Positions 7,830 to 16,546 of a stretch of DNA of 64,000 nt are shown piece by piece (the stretch's first letter is position 1; each line of letters starts with the position of its first letter). The notes below the pieces were generated by a model. It was not told the origin of the DNA and searched no databases. It was given only the letters and a program-made list of their open reading frames with translations. Made by a program: the position numbers and the translations under genes. Source of the DNA: Vibrio quintilis (GTDB taxonomy: Bacteria; Pseudomonadota; Gammaproteobacteria; Enterobacterales; Vibrionaceae); contig NZ_AP024897.1 in NCBI RefSeq assembly GCF_024529975.1, positions 2,852,001-2,916,000 on the forward strand. Direction: 5' to 3'.

Positions 7830-8209
7830 GCAGTGTTTATGCCCGCCGCAGCGGCACCAAACGCGGCTACCCGGTCAAAGCCTCCACCACGATTCAAGCC
7901 TCAGAGCCGGTATTTCTGCTGGCCGGGTTTGCCGTGCCGCTGGCCGGTGCCGATGACAGCGCAAAATTCTGCGGTGTGTCCACCTTTGTGGTGGAAAGCA
8001 GTGGCGTTGACGGTGAAATGACGGTGGAAGTGGAACATCAGCAGTTTGCGCTGAAGAACGGCGGCGATATTGCCCCGGCAGATGTCGGCGAAATGGCGTA
8101 CTTCTCAGATATCTACACCGTCACCAAAGACAGCACCGCTCACCCGGCAGCCGGAACCATCGCCCAGCTTGAAGGCGATTGGGTCTGGATTATTCCGGCA
8201 GTGGCTTAA
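7826..8209 (+). CDS. Probable capsid decoration protein
   Basis: A 127-residue, beta-rich protein between the protease/scaffold and the major capsid. Its opening (YARRSGTKRGYPVKA) and the later DVGEMAYFSDIYTVT segment resemble small DUF2190-like decoration proteins that follow the scaffold in Mu-like and related phages. It starts inside the gpI stop (ATGA), indicating coupled translation. The assignment is based on position and fold type; no catalytic motif is expected or seen. Confidence 0.6.
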   Translation: MSSVYARRSGTKRGYPVKASTTIQASEPVFLLAGFAVPLAGADDSAKFCGVSTFVVESSGVDGEMTVEVEHQQFALKNGGDIAPADVGEMAYFSDIYTVTKDSTAHPAAGTIAQLEGDWVWIIPAVA

Positions 8210-8247
8210 CTTTTTTTCAAATTCAGATTCACAACAAGGACTCTCTT

Positions 8248-9141
8248 ATGCAAACCACAGGCGCAAACCTGAGTATTTTATACACGGCTGTCAAAGCCCA
8301 TTTTCAGCAGGGCCAGAAAAACTACACCCCGAGCTGGCCGAAACTGGCAACGCTCATCACATCAACCACGGCAGTTGAAACCTATGCCTGGCTGGGTGAA
8401 TTCTCCCGCCTGCGTGAGTGGATTGGAGAGCGGCAGATCAACCGGATGAAACAGCATGGTTACACGCTGAAGAACAAGAAATTTGAAGCCACTGAAGGCA
8501 TCCCGCGTGAATATGTCGAAGATGACACCTATGGCGTGCTGACGCCCAAGTTTCAGGATATGGGCTATGCCGCAGCAACGCATCCGGATGAAATGATTTA
8601 TGCCCTGATTGCTGCCGGGTTTGATCAGCCCTGCTACGACGGCCAGAACTTTTTCGATACCGATCACCCCGTCGGTGATACCGGCGCGGTGAAATCCGTG
8701 TCCAACCTACAGACCGGCACCGGCGCGCCGTGGTTTCTGCTCGACACCAACCGGCCTTTAAAACCCTTTATTTTCCAGCGCCGCAAAGACTACAACCTGA
8801 CCAACAAAACCGATGCCTCCGATTCCGATCACGTCTACATGATGGATGAATTCCTCTATGGCGTCGATGCCCGCGGTGAATGGGGCTATGGCTTCTGGCA
8901 ACAGGCGTTTGGTTCCAAAGCTGAACTCAATGATACAAATTTTGATGCCGCAGTTCAGGCCATGATGGAAATGAAATCAGACAAAGGCCGTCCGCTCGGG
9001 ATCAATCCGTCCGTGCTGGTCGTCGGCCCGGCCAACCGTGCGGCAGCGAAAAAAGTCATCGAAGCAGAAAACAAAGCCCAGGGCGAAACCAACACCAACT
9101 ACAAAGCGGTTGAAGTGTTAGTCGTGCCGTGGCTGGCGTAA
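8248..9141 (+). CDS. Major capsid protein (Mu gpT-like)
   Basis: The 297-residue product matches the Mu gpT major head subunit family: an early ILYTAVKAHFQQG segment, then YAWLGEFSRLREWIGER, RYG-type contacts, and a C-terminal half with a PSVLVVGP motif. It assembles the HK97-fold icosahedral shell. The start at 8248 is chosen because AAGGA precedes it; an upstream in-frame ATG at 8179 lies within the previous gene and lacks a site. No truncation is visible. Confidence 0.92.
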   Translation: MQTTGANLSILYTAVKAHFQQGQKNYTPSWPKLATLITSTTAVETYAWLGEFSRLREWIGERQINRMKQHGYTLKNKKFEATEGIPREYVEDDTYGVLTPKFQDMGYAAATHPDEMIYALIAAGFDQPCYDGQNFFDTDHPVGDTGAVKSVSNLQTGTGAPWFLLDTNRPLKPFIFQRRKDYNLTNKTDASDSDHVYMMDEFLYGVDARGEWGYGFWQQAFGSKAELNDTNFDAAVQAMMEMKSDKGRPLGINPSVLVVGPANRAAAKKVIEAENKAQGETNTNYKAVEVLVVPWLA

Positions 9142-9175
9142 CCCCTTCATTCATCAACCAAGGAGAACCCATGCA

Positions 9176-9607
9176 ATGGCTCAGGACATCTCTGAAGACA
9201 GCATTCTTATTATTAGTTCCGCCCATCCGGGCTATCGCCGCGCCGGTCTCGCGCTGGACAGTGGCACCAATGTTATTGCGGCGCATCATCTCACTGACGC
9301 ACAACTGGCAATGCTTGAAGCCGACCCGCGTCTGGTGGTTGCAGCGGGTGAGACAGAAAACCCCGCTGCCAAAACAGATCCGGGTGGTTCAGCTGCGCAA
9401 CCTCTGGGTGACAGTCCACTGCCTGACCCTTTAGCCGTGCTTTTAGGTGATGCCATCGCGCAGCTTGATCCACAGAATCCGGATCATTTTACCAGTGGCG
9501 GCAAGCCACAGGTGGACGCCCTGAGCGACATCACCGGCCAGCCGGTCAGCGCCGCACAGCGTGATGCAGCGTGGATGGCTTATCAGACACAGCAAGCGCA
9601 GGAGTAA
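9176..9607 (+). CDS. Mu-like gp35-type head protein
   Basis: A 143-residue protein in the place of Mu gp35, between capsid and gp36. The N-terminus (SILIISSAHPGYRRAGLAL, then LTDAQLAMLEADPRLVV) is the short FluMu-like N-terminal domain found in this family; the rest is a proline-rich linker and a helical C-terminus. The ATG at 9176 is about 10 bases after AAGGAG. A nearer ATG at 9171 opens a different frame with unlikely composition, so 9176 is used. Role: probably neck or head completion. Confidence 0.7.
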   Translation: MAQDISEDSILIISSAHPGYRRAGLALDSGTNVIAAHHLTDAQLAMLEADPRLVVAAGETENPAAKTDPGGSAAQPLGDSPLPDPLAVLLGDAIAQLDPQNPDHFTSGGKPQVDALSDITGQPVSAAQRDAAWMAYQTQQAQE

Positions 9608-9612
9608 CCGCC

Positions 9613-10041
9613 ATGTACTGCACACAGGATGATTTAATCAACCGCTTTGGCGAAGACGAACTGATCCAGCTCACCGACCGGGACGGCAGCACCGGTGCAG
9701 TTGTCCCGGCTGTGTCAGCGCAGGCCATAACTGATGCAGGGGCAACCATTGACGGCTATATCGGCGGGCGCTACCGCCTGCCGTTATCTGCCGTGCCGGA
9801 AGTCCTGGAGCGGCTGGCCTGTGATATTGCCCGCTACTTTCTCTATGACCGTTCACTTGATCCGGAGCATCAGGCCGCCAAACGCTACAGCGACGCCATC
9901 AGCTACCTGAAAGATGTAGCAAAAGGCAGCGTTCAGCTCGGACTGGATGAGCAGCAGAGCAAACCGGAAACCACCGCCACCGCAATCATGCAAAGCGCCG
10001 GCAGTGTGTTTACCCGCGACCAAAGTAAAGGCTTTCTCTGA
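9613..10041 (+). CDS. gp36-like head completion protein (DUF1320)
   Basis: The 142-residue protein opens MYCTQDDLINRFGEDEL and has IDGYIGGRYRLPL followed by a helical CDIARYFLYDR segment. These are defining features of DUF1320 (Mu gp36), a connector or head-completion protein. The ATG at 9613 is used because the family opens at this Met-Tyr; longer in-frame extensions run into the gp35 gene. The end overlaps the next ATG at 10041. Confidence 0.88.
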   Translation: MYCTQDDLINRFGEDELIQLTDRDGSTGAVVPAVSAQAITDAGATIDGYIGGRYRLPLSAVPEVLERLACDIARYFLYDRSLDPEHQAAKRYSDAISYLKDVAKGSVQLGLDEQQSKPETTATAIMQSAGSVFTRDQSKGFL

Positions 10042-10469
10042 TGAGCATTGTTCAGGCTGTGATCAACCGGCTGAAGACAACCCCGAAACCGTGGGTTGAT
10101 GTCAAAGCACTGGGCGCGCTGACGCAGCTGGATATGGCGAAATCCGGCACACGGACACCGACGCTGTATGTATTTCAGACCGGGGAAACCACCGGCGGCG
10201 GTGTGCCCGGCTCCGGGCCGTATCTGCAAACCGTCCGGCCCACGATTGGGATTGTGATTGTTGAGCGCTCTGTCAACGGTAAAGAGATTGATTTCGAACC
10301 GCTCAGAGCACAGCTGAAACAGCGGCTGTTTGGCTGGTCGCCACTCCCGCAGCATGAGCCGTTCTGGCTCGGCGGCGGGCGGCTGCTATCCGTGCATACG
10401 GCTACTGCCAGCTGGATGGATAACTTTGTCACCGAATACACAGAGGATCAAAACCGTTATGGCGCGTAA
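10041..10469 (+). CDS. gp37-like tail completion protein (DUF1834)
   Basis: A 142-residue protein in the gp37 slot. It opens with a short helix, then beta strands around PTLYVFQTGETTGGG and IGIVIVERS, as in DUF1834 proteins, which are probable tail-terminator or neck proteins. It overlaps both neighbours: its ATG overlaps the gp36 stop, and its last 11 bases overlap the tail-tube start at 10459. This tight packing supports a single late transcript. Confidence 0.82.
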   Translation: MSIVQAVINRLKTTPKPWVDVKALGALTQLDMAKSGTRTPTLYVFQTGETTGGGVPGSGPYLQTVRPTIGIVIVERSVNGKEIDFEPLRAQLKQRLFGWSPLPQHEPFWLGGGRLLSVHTATASWMDNFVTEYTEDQNRYGA

Positions 10470-11382
10470 AGCACGTAAAAAAGTTCTGGCCTACGCCACT
10501 GAAGCCAGCTATGGCACCGATGCAATCGCAGCCGGAGCACCCAAATACTTATTAGGCCGGGAGTTTTCTATCACCCCGATGGCCGGGGAATCCAAAGCGC
10601 TCGATTATGATAATGGAGAACTGGGCAACTCCGGGGAAATCGTCACCGAGCTGTATGTCACGATTGAATTCACTGTCGATTTTGCCAGTGGCGGCGCAGC
10701 AAAAACAGCAGCCCCGTGGGGCGATTTAATGACCGCCTGCCTGCGCACAACCACAGCGCACACCGCAGCAGATGATGGCAGCGATGAAACCGTGTATACC
10801 ATCGATGACAGCAGCACCGGCTCACTGACGTTTTACTACTATCAGGACGGCGCACTGCACAAAGCCACCGGTGCGCGCGGGTCGTTTTCCGTTTCACTGG
10901 CCGCCAAAGACTTCGGCGGCATCAAATTCAGCTTCACGGCCATGTATGGCGGTGTGGTCTCCCAGAGCCTGCCCACTCCGGATTTCTCCGAATGGCAGAC
11001 GCCGCTGAAAATCGGGGTGGAAAACTCCGCGTTTACCATCGACGGCACCCCGTACAAGATGATTTCACTCGAATACGACCAGGCAAACTCTGTGGTGTAT
11101 CAGGAGTATGTCGGCCATGAAGAAGTGCTGATCACCGATTTTAAACCGACCAGTACGTTAGTGATTGAAGCCCCGGCATTAAGCGAGCTGGATATTTTCT
11201 CGGTTGCCAAAGCGGCCACTCAGCGCGACCTGGTGTTTACCAATGGCCCCATTGGCGATCAGGTCGCCTGGTCGGCCAGAGTACAGCTGGGACGTCCCAC
11301 TTACGCGGATCAGGATGGCACGCAAACCTATTCCATTCCGCTGATCCCGATTGGCGATCACGATGTATTTGCGACCCGTTAA
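10459..11382 (+). CDS. Major tail tube protein
   Basis: The 307-residue product is rich in short polar strands and has a central ASGGAAKTAAPWGDLMTAC segment, as in tail tube proteins of transposable siphoviruses. Mu has a contractile sheath gene at this place; here no sheath is present, so the tail should be long and non-contractile. The start is ATG 10459 with AGAGGA upstream. The gene is followed by a 45-bp gap that repeats TTTAAAC motifs (11388-11411). Confidence 0.72.
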   Translation: MARKARKKVLAYATEASYGTDAIAAGAPKYLLGREFSITPMAGESKALDYDNGELGNSGEIVTELYVTIEFTVDFASGGAAKTAAPWGDLMTACLRTTTAHTAADDGSDETVYTIDDSSTGSLTFYYYQDGALHKATGARGSFSVSLAAKDFGGIKFSFTAMYGGVVSQSLPTPDFSEWQTPLKIGVENSAFTIDGTPYKMISLEYDQANSVVYQEYVGHEEVLITDFKPTSTLVIEAPALSELDIFSVAKAATQRDLVFTNGPIGDQVAWSARVQLGRPTYADQDGTQTYSIPLIPIGDHDVFATR

Positions 11383-11427
11383 CTCCCGTTTAAACCACCA
11401 TTTAAACGCATTTTAAAAAGGTAATTT

Positions 11428-11754
11428 ATGTTTGTTTTAGAAACCGAAAGACTTGTCAAAAACTGGCCCGCGACCGTCTCCATTCCTGTGGATGGCGGCA
11501 GTGTTGAAGACCATCCCATCACACTGGATTTACTGCTGCTGGATAACGCGGCCAGCGTCAAAATTCTTCAGGGCGATGAAGCCACGTTTAAACGGGTGAT
11601 TCAGGGCTGGAGCGGTATCAGCGCTGAAGAGAATCAGCCACTGGATTATTCAGAAGAAAACCTGTCCCGGTTGCTGCAAAACTCATTCTTTGTTATAGCC
11701 GCGATGCGTGCCTATCAACAGGCATCCAGCGGACAGGCCGCCGAAAAAAACTAA
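11428..11754 (+). CDS. Tail assembly chaperone, short form (gpG analogue of lambda)
   Basis: A 108-residue acidic protein between tail tube and tape measure, the standard place for the tail chaperone. Its last sense codons contain a slippery heptamer immediately before the stop, which lets part of the ribosomes continue into the next frame. The short product and the frameshifted long product together coat the tape measure during tail assembly in this class of phage. AAAGG precedes the ATG. Confidence 0.8.
   Translation: MFVLETERLVKNWPATVSIPVDGGSVEDHPITLDLLLLDNAASVKILQGDEATFKRVIQGWSGISAEENQPLDYSEENLSRLLQNSFFVIAAMRAYQQASSGQAAEKN
11745..11751 (+). promoter_or_regulatory. Programmed -1 frameshift site (A AAA AAC)
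   Basis: The heptamer A AAA AAC is in the correct phase (codons GAA AAA AAC) directly before the TAA at 11752. A -1 slip enters the reading frame of the next chaperone region at CTA (11751-11753), which is open through 12089. This is the canonical X XXY YYZ site of tail chaperone genes. Confidence 0.85.
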
Positions 11755-12089
11755 CCGAAGCAGTGCGGACGCTGATGCGTCGCGGCGCTGCAACCCCGGC
11801 AGATGACGCCGACTGGCAGCAGGAGCTGGCCGCCTGGGGCATTGATGAACCAGACACCGAGCGGGAAACATTTATCCCGGTCTGGCCGGAGAACTGGCCG
11901 GTGGTGCAGTGGTGGCTGTCCATTCCCGGCTTTCTCAAGTTTAACCAGAATGCCTGTCTGGGCATGGATGTACTGGCAGTCAAAGCTGATGCCGAACTGA
12001 GCCAGCGCACGATTGAGCCGGATGATTACCGAAAACTGAAAACAATTGCCCGAACCCTTGCAGAGGAACTGAACCGCCGTGAACCGTAA
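11751..12089 (+). CDS. Tail assembly chaperone, frameshift extension (T part)
   Basis: This frame is read by -1 frameshifting from the upstream chaperone, giving a fusion of about 220 residues. The extension is Trp-rich (PVWPENWPVVQWWLSIPGF) and ends in a helical segment. A GTG at 11763 could start it independently, but no ribosome site is present, so expression by frameshifting is favoured. Its last 11 bases overlap the tape-measure GTG start. Confidence 0.8.
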   Translation, partial: LTEAVRTLMRRGAATPADDADWQQELAAWGIDEPDTERETFIPVWPENWPVVQWWLSIPGFLKFNQNACLGMDVLAVKADAELSQRTIEPDDYRKLKTIARTLAEELNRREP

Positions 12090-14919
12090 CGATTTAAAAT
12101 TCACCCTGCGCTTTAATGCCGAAAATAAAGAATTTATCGGCCAGGTGCGTGCAGCGGCTGGCTCGGTGGATTCATTAGGCACCCATTCAACTGCTACCGG
12201 CAGAAAGCTGAATACGCTGGCGAAAGAGACGCAGACCGCCGGGGCGGGTTTTGGCTCACTGAAAGGACAACTCACCGGTCTGATTGGCGGGTTCTCCGCC
12301 CTGGCCGCAGCCATTTCTGCCAAAGACCGGCTGGGTGAATATCAGGATATCCGCACCCGCATCACTGCGCTGGTCGGTGGTCAGCAACAATGGATTGAGA
12401 CCGAGCAGTACTTAAACCGGGTGGCGGATGAACATCATAAAACCCTGTCAGGATTATCTAATTCATACGCCCGGCTGCTGACGCTGGAGAACGGCGGCCT
12501 TATCACCCATCAGCAGACTATCGATATTTTTGAAGGCATGAGTAATGCCGCCAGTGCCAACGGGGCCAGCAGTGAACAGCTTGGTCAGGTGATGTATGGC
12601 TTGCAGCAGGCCATGGCAAGCGGCACCGTCCGGGCCGAAGAGTTTAATCAGGTCACCGAACCGATGCCGGACTTGTTAATCAAGCTGGCAAAAGCGGCCC
12701 ATACCAGCGTGGGCGGCCTGCGTAACATGGTCAACAGCGGCAAAATGACCAGTAAGCTGTTTGGTACAACACTGGTCAAAGCGCTGTCCGCCTACGATGG
12801 CGCGGCGGCCAGAACCGCAGACAATATCAGCGCCCAGTCAGCCGCCTTTGAGCAGTCCTACCTGAAAATGGTGACCGCTTACGAAACCCCGATTTCCTCT
12901 GTGTTCAGTGATTCCATTGCTGCGAGCACGTCGGTGATGGATTCACTGGCAGACCATGTGGAAACTGTATCTTCCGTGATTGGCGTGACACTGGCCGCGG
13001 CGGCGGGTCGCGGTGTGGCCGCACTCACCACCCTGACAGCAGAAAAGATCAAATCGGTGGCCGCGTCCCGGCAGCAGTTACAGGCGACCGTGGCTGAAAC
13101 ACAGGCAGAGCTGACCGCCACTCAGGCAGAAATCCGCCATCTGGAAACCATGCAACTGTCCAATAACCAGAAGTTCCGCGCGATTGGTGCAGAAACCTCA
13201 CTGGCAGCGGCACAGGCCCGCAGAAAAGTGCTGACAGATACACTCACGGCCTCACAGACCCGGCTGAATCTGGTGATGCGGGCTGGATCCGGTGTGATGT
13301 CAGCCCTGGGCGGCCCGGTGGGAGTCGCGATGATGGCCGCTTCTGCCCTGAGCTATTTTGCCATGAGTGCCCGGAGCGCGAAAACCGATACCGGCGACCT
13401 TGAAGAGCGTGTTGATCTGCTGCTGGGACGGATGGATAAGCTCAAAGATAAAGAGCTGAGTTCAGCGATTGATGCGCAGACATCAAAAGTGGCTGAACTG
13501 CGCCGGGAATATCAGAAAATTGCCTATGCGCCCGCGCCTGAGCGCTCGCTTTGGCAGAAGATGACCGAAACCAATTCAGAAATGCGGGCGCGGCAGATCC
13601 GGGAATCTAAAGAAGCGGCGAACGCGGTTTATGACGTGGCCGGGAAACTGTCCAAAGCCGAATCCAGCCTGACAGCGCTGCAAAACAAACTTCAGGAATT
13701 ACGGGAGACCAAATCAGTCACCCCCAAAACCACCCATGATGATGGCACAGACACGCAGAAAAAAGCAGATGCCGCTAAAAAGCTGCTGGCAAATCTTCAG
13801 AAACAGGTCGCGTTGTACGGCCAGACCTCACAGGTTGCCAAAGTCCGTTATGAGACGGAACACGGCTCCCTCAAAGGGATTAATGATCAGCTGAAACAAC
13901 AATTACTGCTTCAGGCGCAGTTACTGGATAAGAAAGCAAAAAAGAAAAAAGCGAAGACCGACAAAATAGATGATTTTTACGAGTCGTCAGACAAGCTCAA
14001 CAATGAATATATGAAACGTCTGGCGATTCAGGCTGATTACCAGAACAAAGCGCAGACTGAAGAAGAATATGCGTATACCTCCCGTCAGGAACTCTTACAG
14101 CAAAAGTTTGATGCCGCCTACGCACAGGCTACCGGTCATCAGGAGCAAATGCACGCATTAGAGCGGGAGTATTTTCAGAACCGGCAGATACTGCGGCAAG
14201 AGCATGAAATGAACCTGACGGAAATCACCCGCAAAGCGGAAGAAGAGCGGCAGGCGCTCCAGTTCCGCTCCACCGTGATGATTTTAGGCTCTGGCAGTCA
14301 GATGTTTAGTGGTCTGGCCGGACTGGCGAAGGCCTATAGTGGTGAACAGTCAGGTATTTACAGAACCATGTTTGCAGCCAGTAAAGGGTTTGCAGTTGCT
14401 CAGGCATCAATGAATCTCTGGCAGGCAATATCTAATGCATCCGCAGTTCAGCCCTGGTACGCAAGCCTTCCCGCCATTGCTCAGGCAACGACTCAGGGAG
14501 CTACTGTTCTGGCAAGCCTTAAAAGTGTGAATTATGCCGGTCAGGCCCATGACGGGATTGACCGGGTGCCAGCCAGCAACGAAGGTACATGGATGCTCAA
14601 AGCCAACGAGATGGTTTTAAACCCTTCTCAGGCGGACAACTTCCGCTGGATGACGGAGATGATGCAGCAGATGCGCAGTGCGGTGAGTTCAGCCTCATCC
14701 GGCAATACAGCAGCGTCCGCCAGTTCCGGCGGTGTGATTGTCAATATCCACACTCAATCCGGCGAAACGGCCACAACTCAAAAAAGCCAGACGGCCAGCG
14801 GCGACACCCAGTTAGATATCTACATTCAAAAGGCCGTCAATGCATCAATGAATGCCATGTATCAGGACGCCGATAACGGCGGCCCGGTTTCCACCCGAAT
14901 CAGAGCGAATGCCTCATGA
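12079..14919 (+). CDS. Tape measure protein
   Basis: The 946-residue protein has the tape-measure N-terminal domain (about 60-270, with SAKDRLGEYQDIRTR and a VMYGLQQAMASG segment), hydrophobic Ala/Gly-rich segments near residue 400, long coiled coils (about 450-720) and the end domain with AHDGIDRVPASNEGTWMLKANE, typical of lambda H-like proteins. It sets tail length and passes DNA at infection. The start is GTG 12079 within the chaperone gene. The stop overlaps the next ATG (14916). Confidence 0.9.
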   Translation: MNRNDLKFTLRFNAENKEFIGQVRAAAGSVDSLGTHSTATGRKLNTLAKETQTAGAGFGSLKGQLTGLIGGFSALAAAISAKDRLGEYQDIRTRITALVGGQQQWIETEQYLNRVADEHHKTLSGLSNSYARLLTLENGGLITHQQTIDIFEGMSNAASANGASSEQLGQVMYGLQQAMASGTVRAEEFNQVTEPMPDLLIKLAKAAHTSVGGLRNMVNSGKMTSKLFGTTLVKALSAYDGAAARTADNISAQSAAFEQSYLKMVTAYETPISSVFSDSIAASTSVMDSLADHVETVSSVIGVTLAAAAGRGVAALTTLTAEKIKSVAASRQQLQATVAETQAELTATQAEIRHLETMQLSNNQKFRAIGAETSLAAAQARRKVLTDTLTASQTRLNLVMRAGSGVMSALGGPVGVAMMAASALSYFAMSARSAKTDTGDLEERVDLLLGRMDKLKDKELSSAIDAQTSKVAELRREYQKIAYAPAPERSLWQKMTETNSEMRARQIRESKEAANAVYDVAGKLSKAESSLTALQNKLQELRETKSVTPKTTHDDGTDTQKKADAAKKLLANLQKQVALYGQTSQVAKVRYETEHGSLKGINDQLKQQLLLQAQLLDKKAKKKKAKTDKIDDFYESSDKLNNEYMKRLAIQADYQNKAQTEEEYAYTSRQELLQQKFDAAYAQATGHQEQMHALEREYFQNRQILRQEHEMNLTEITRKAEEERQALQFRSTVMILGSGSQMFSGLAGLAKAYSGEQSGIYRTMFAASKGFAVAQASMNLWQAISNASAVQPWYASLPAIAQATTQGATVLASLKSVNYAGQAHDGIDRVPASNEGTWMLKANEMVLNPSQADNFRWMTEMMQQMRSAVSSASSGNTAASASSGGVIVNIHTQSGETATTQKSQTASGDTQLDIYIQKAVNASMNAMYQDADNGGPVSTRIRANAS

Positions 14920-15524
14920 GTTTTTCATTTTTAACCACAGACCTGGTGCCGGAAGAATGCGAATTTTTACTCTCACGTACCGAGCGGATTAACAGCAGCA
15001 AGTTCACCACCGCATCGCAGGTAATTTCATCGCCAACAGGTTTATGGACAGCGAATCTGAAGTTTACCAACGTCCGCCGCGCGCAGGCGCAGGAACTGAC
15101 TGCCTTTCTGTGGTCACTGCGCGGTGCTTACGGGCAGTTTCGTTTATTTGACTGGTCAGCCACTGAGCCAAACGGGGCCGGTGGCAGTTATGCCATTACC
15201 CAGTTGTCACTGGCCGCGCCGGGGCTTGTGGTGCTCTCCAGTGCCCGGCCTCACACAAAGCTGGCTTCAGCCGGAGACTATGCCGAAATTAACGGTGAGC
15301 TGAAGGGACTGACTGAGGATGTCATCACCGATTCGCTGGGCAATGCCACGGTGATGTTTGAACCGTTTTTACGCACCCCGGCCACCGCAGCCACGCAAAT
15401 CAAATTTAACCGGCCCACCGGCCTGTTCCGGCTCACCCCAAAATATGAAGTGCAGCGGGCCAGCAGCAAAAAAATGGTGGTGGCAGAAATCAGCATTGAA
15501 TGTATTGAAGCCGTCACTTTGTAG
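14916..15524 (+). CDS. Phage minor tail protein
   Basis: A 202-residue protein directly after the tape measure, in the position of lambda M/L-type distal tail proteins. Visible features are an early SRTERINSSKF segment and an AYGQFRLFDWSAT stretch, found in minor tail proteins of transposable siphoviruses. It probably forms part of the distal tail ring. Translation is coupled to the tape measure by an ATGA overlap. No enzymatic motif is seen. Confidence 0.7.
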   Translation: MSFSFLTTDLVPEECEFLLSRTERINSSKFTTASQVISSPTGLWTANLKFTNVRRAQAQELTAFLWSLRGAYGQFRLFDWSATEPNGAGGSYAITQLSLAAPGLVVLSSARPHTKLASAGDYAEINGELKGLTEDVITDSLGNATVMFEPFLRTPATAATQIKFNRPTGLFRLTPKYEVQRASSKKMVVAEISIECIEAVTL

Positions 15525-15536
15525 GGAGGACAAACC

Positions 15537-16136
15537 ATGAACTTTTTCAATGATGAGATGCTGGCCGCACTGCAAAATCCACAGGTCCGCCTGTTGTATG
15601 CCGTGCGGCTGGAGTGGCCGGACAGTGTTGTGCGGCTGCATACCGAAATCGGCACCTTTAATCACTTTCCGTTTGATGCCGGTGAATCGTATTTCGGCGT
15701 CGGCAATCTCGGCAGTATTGGGGATGTCACCTATGGCGACGGCGACGAAACCACCCCGTCAGTGACGCTGGAACTCTCTGTAAAAGACGACGCACTCAGA
15801 GCGCAAATCATGGCCGGAGGCTATCAGGGCCGCAAAGGTCAGCTGTATCTGGTGGCACTCGATGAACAGGGCCGGGTCGCGGCATGGGCGGAGCAGTTTA
15901 ACGGCGTGATGGACAGCGCCACCATTAAGCAGGGCGAGAAAAACAATACCATTCAGCTGCCGCTGACCGCCCCGGATGATGCGCTGGAAAAAGGACTCAA
16001 CTGGCGCTGTACCAATGAATCACACCACGCGCAATATCCCGGCGACGATTTTTACCGCTTCACCACCTGGATGGAAGACCTCGGCCTGTACTGGGGCAGC
16101 AAAAAAGACGGCATCCCGCTAAGGAAATATTTATGA
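15537..16136 (+). CDS. DUF2163-family tail protein
   Basis: A 199-residue protein resembling DUF2163 / BR0599-type distal tail proteins, as in gene transfer agents and B3/D3112-like phages. It has an N-terminal YAVRLEWPDS strand, a repeated GDGDE region, and a C-terminal KGLNWRCTN motif with Cys, where the paired C-terminal domain of the family normally begins. GGGAGGAC precedes the start. It overlaps the peptidase gene by four bases (ATGA). Confidence 0.75.
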   Translation: MNFFNDEMLAALQNPQVRLLYAVRLEWPDSVVRLHTEIGTFNHFPFDAGESYFGVGNLGSIGDVTYGDGDETTPSVTLELSVKDDALRAQIMAGGYQGRKGQLYLVALDEQGRVAAWAEQFNGVMDSATIKQGEKNNTIQLPLTAPDDALEKGLNWRCTNESHHAQYPGDDFYRFTTWMEDLGLYWGSKKDGIPLRKYL

Positions 16137-16546
16137 TCGATTTATTTCACGATTTTCTTGATCCTTATCTGGATCGGCCATTTCAGACCGGCGTCAATGA
16201 CTGCGCGCTGTTTGTCGCCGACTGGGTGAAGCAACTGACCGGTGATGATTTTGCAGCGCCGTTCCGCGGTCATTACCAGACGGATTTGGGCAGTGCCCGG
16301 CTGATTAAAAAGCAGGGGTACAGGGATTTGGCTGATTTGGTGATCAGCACACTGGACAGCCATTGTCAGCGCCGTGAATTCCCGGCCCTGGCACAGCGCG
16401 GGGATGTGGCATGGCTGGACAATCAGGGCCGGATGTTATGTGGCATCGTTGCCGCCTGTGGTGTGATTGCGATCGGTACTGACGGGCTGATTTCTCTGCC
16501 CATTTCGGCGGTAAAAATTGCGTGGCAAGTCCGGGAGGTACATTAA
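16133..16546 (+). CDS. NlpC/P60-like tail peptidase (DUF6950-type)
   Basis: A 137-residue protein with the papain-like hydrolase layout: Cys in GVNDCALFVADW (about residue 24) and a later RGDVAWLD segment. In phage tails, proteins of this type sit between the distal tail and J proteins and cut peptidoglycan at entry. A catalytic His is not obvious in the usual place, so activity is uncertain. The TAA stop overlaps the J-protein ATG (TAATG). Confidence 0.7.
   Translation: MIDLFHDFLDPYLDRPFQTGVNDCALFVADWVKQLTGDDFAAPFRGHYQTDLGSARLIKKQGYRDLADLVISTLDSHCQRREFPALAQRGDVAWLDNQGRMLCGIVAACGVIAIGTDGLISLPISAVKIAWQVREVH

Noticed and set aside
11751..12323. A 190-codon minus-strand frame across the tail chaperone and tape-measure start
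   Set aside because: Opposite to the well-supported frameshift extension and tape-measure genes; Cys/Pro-rich and without family features.
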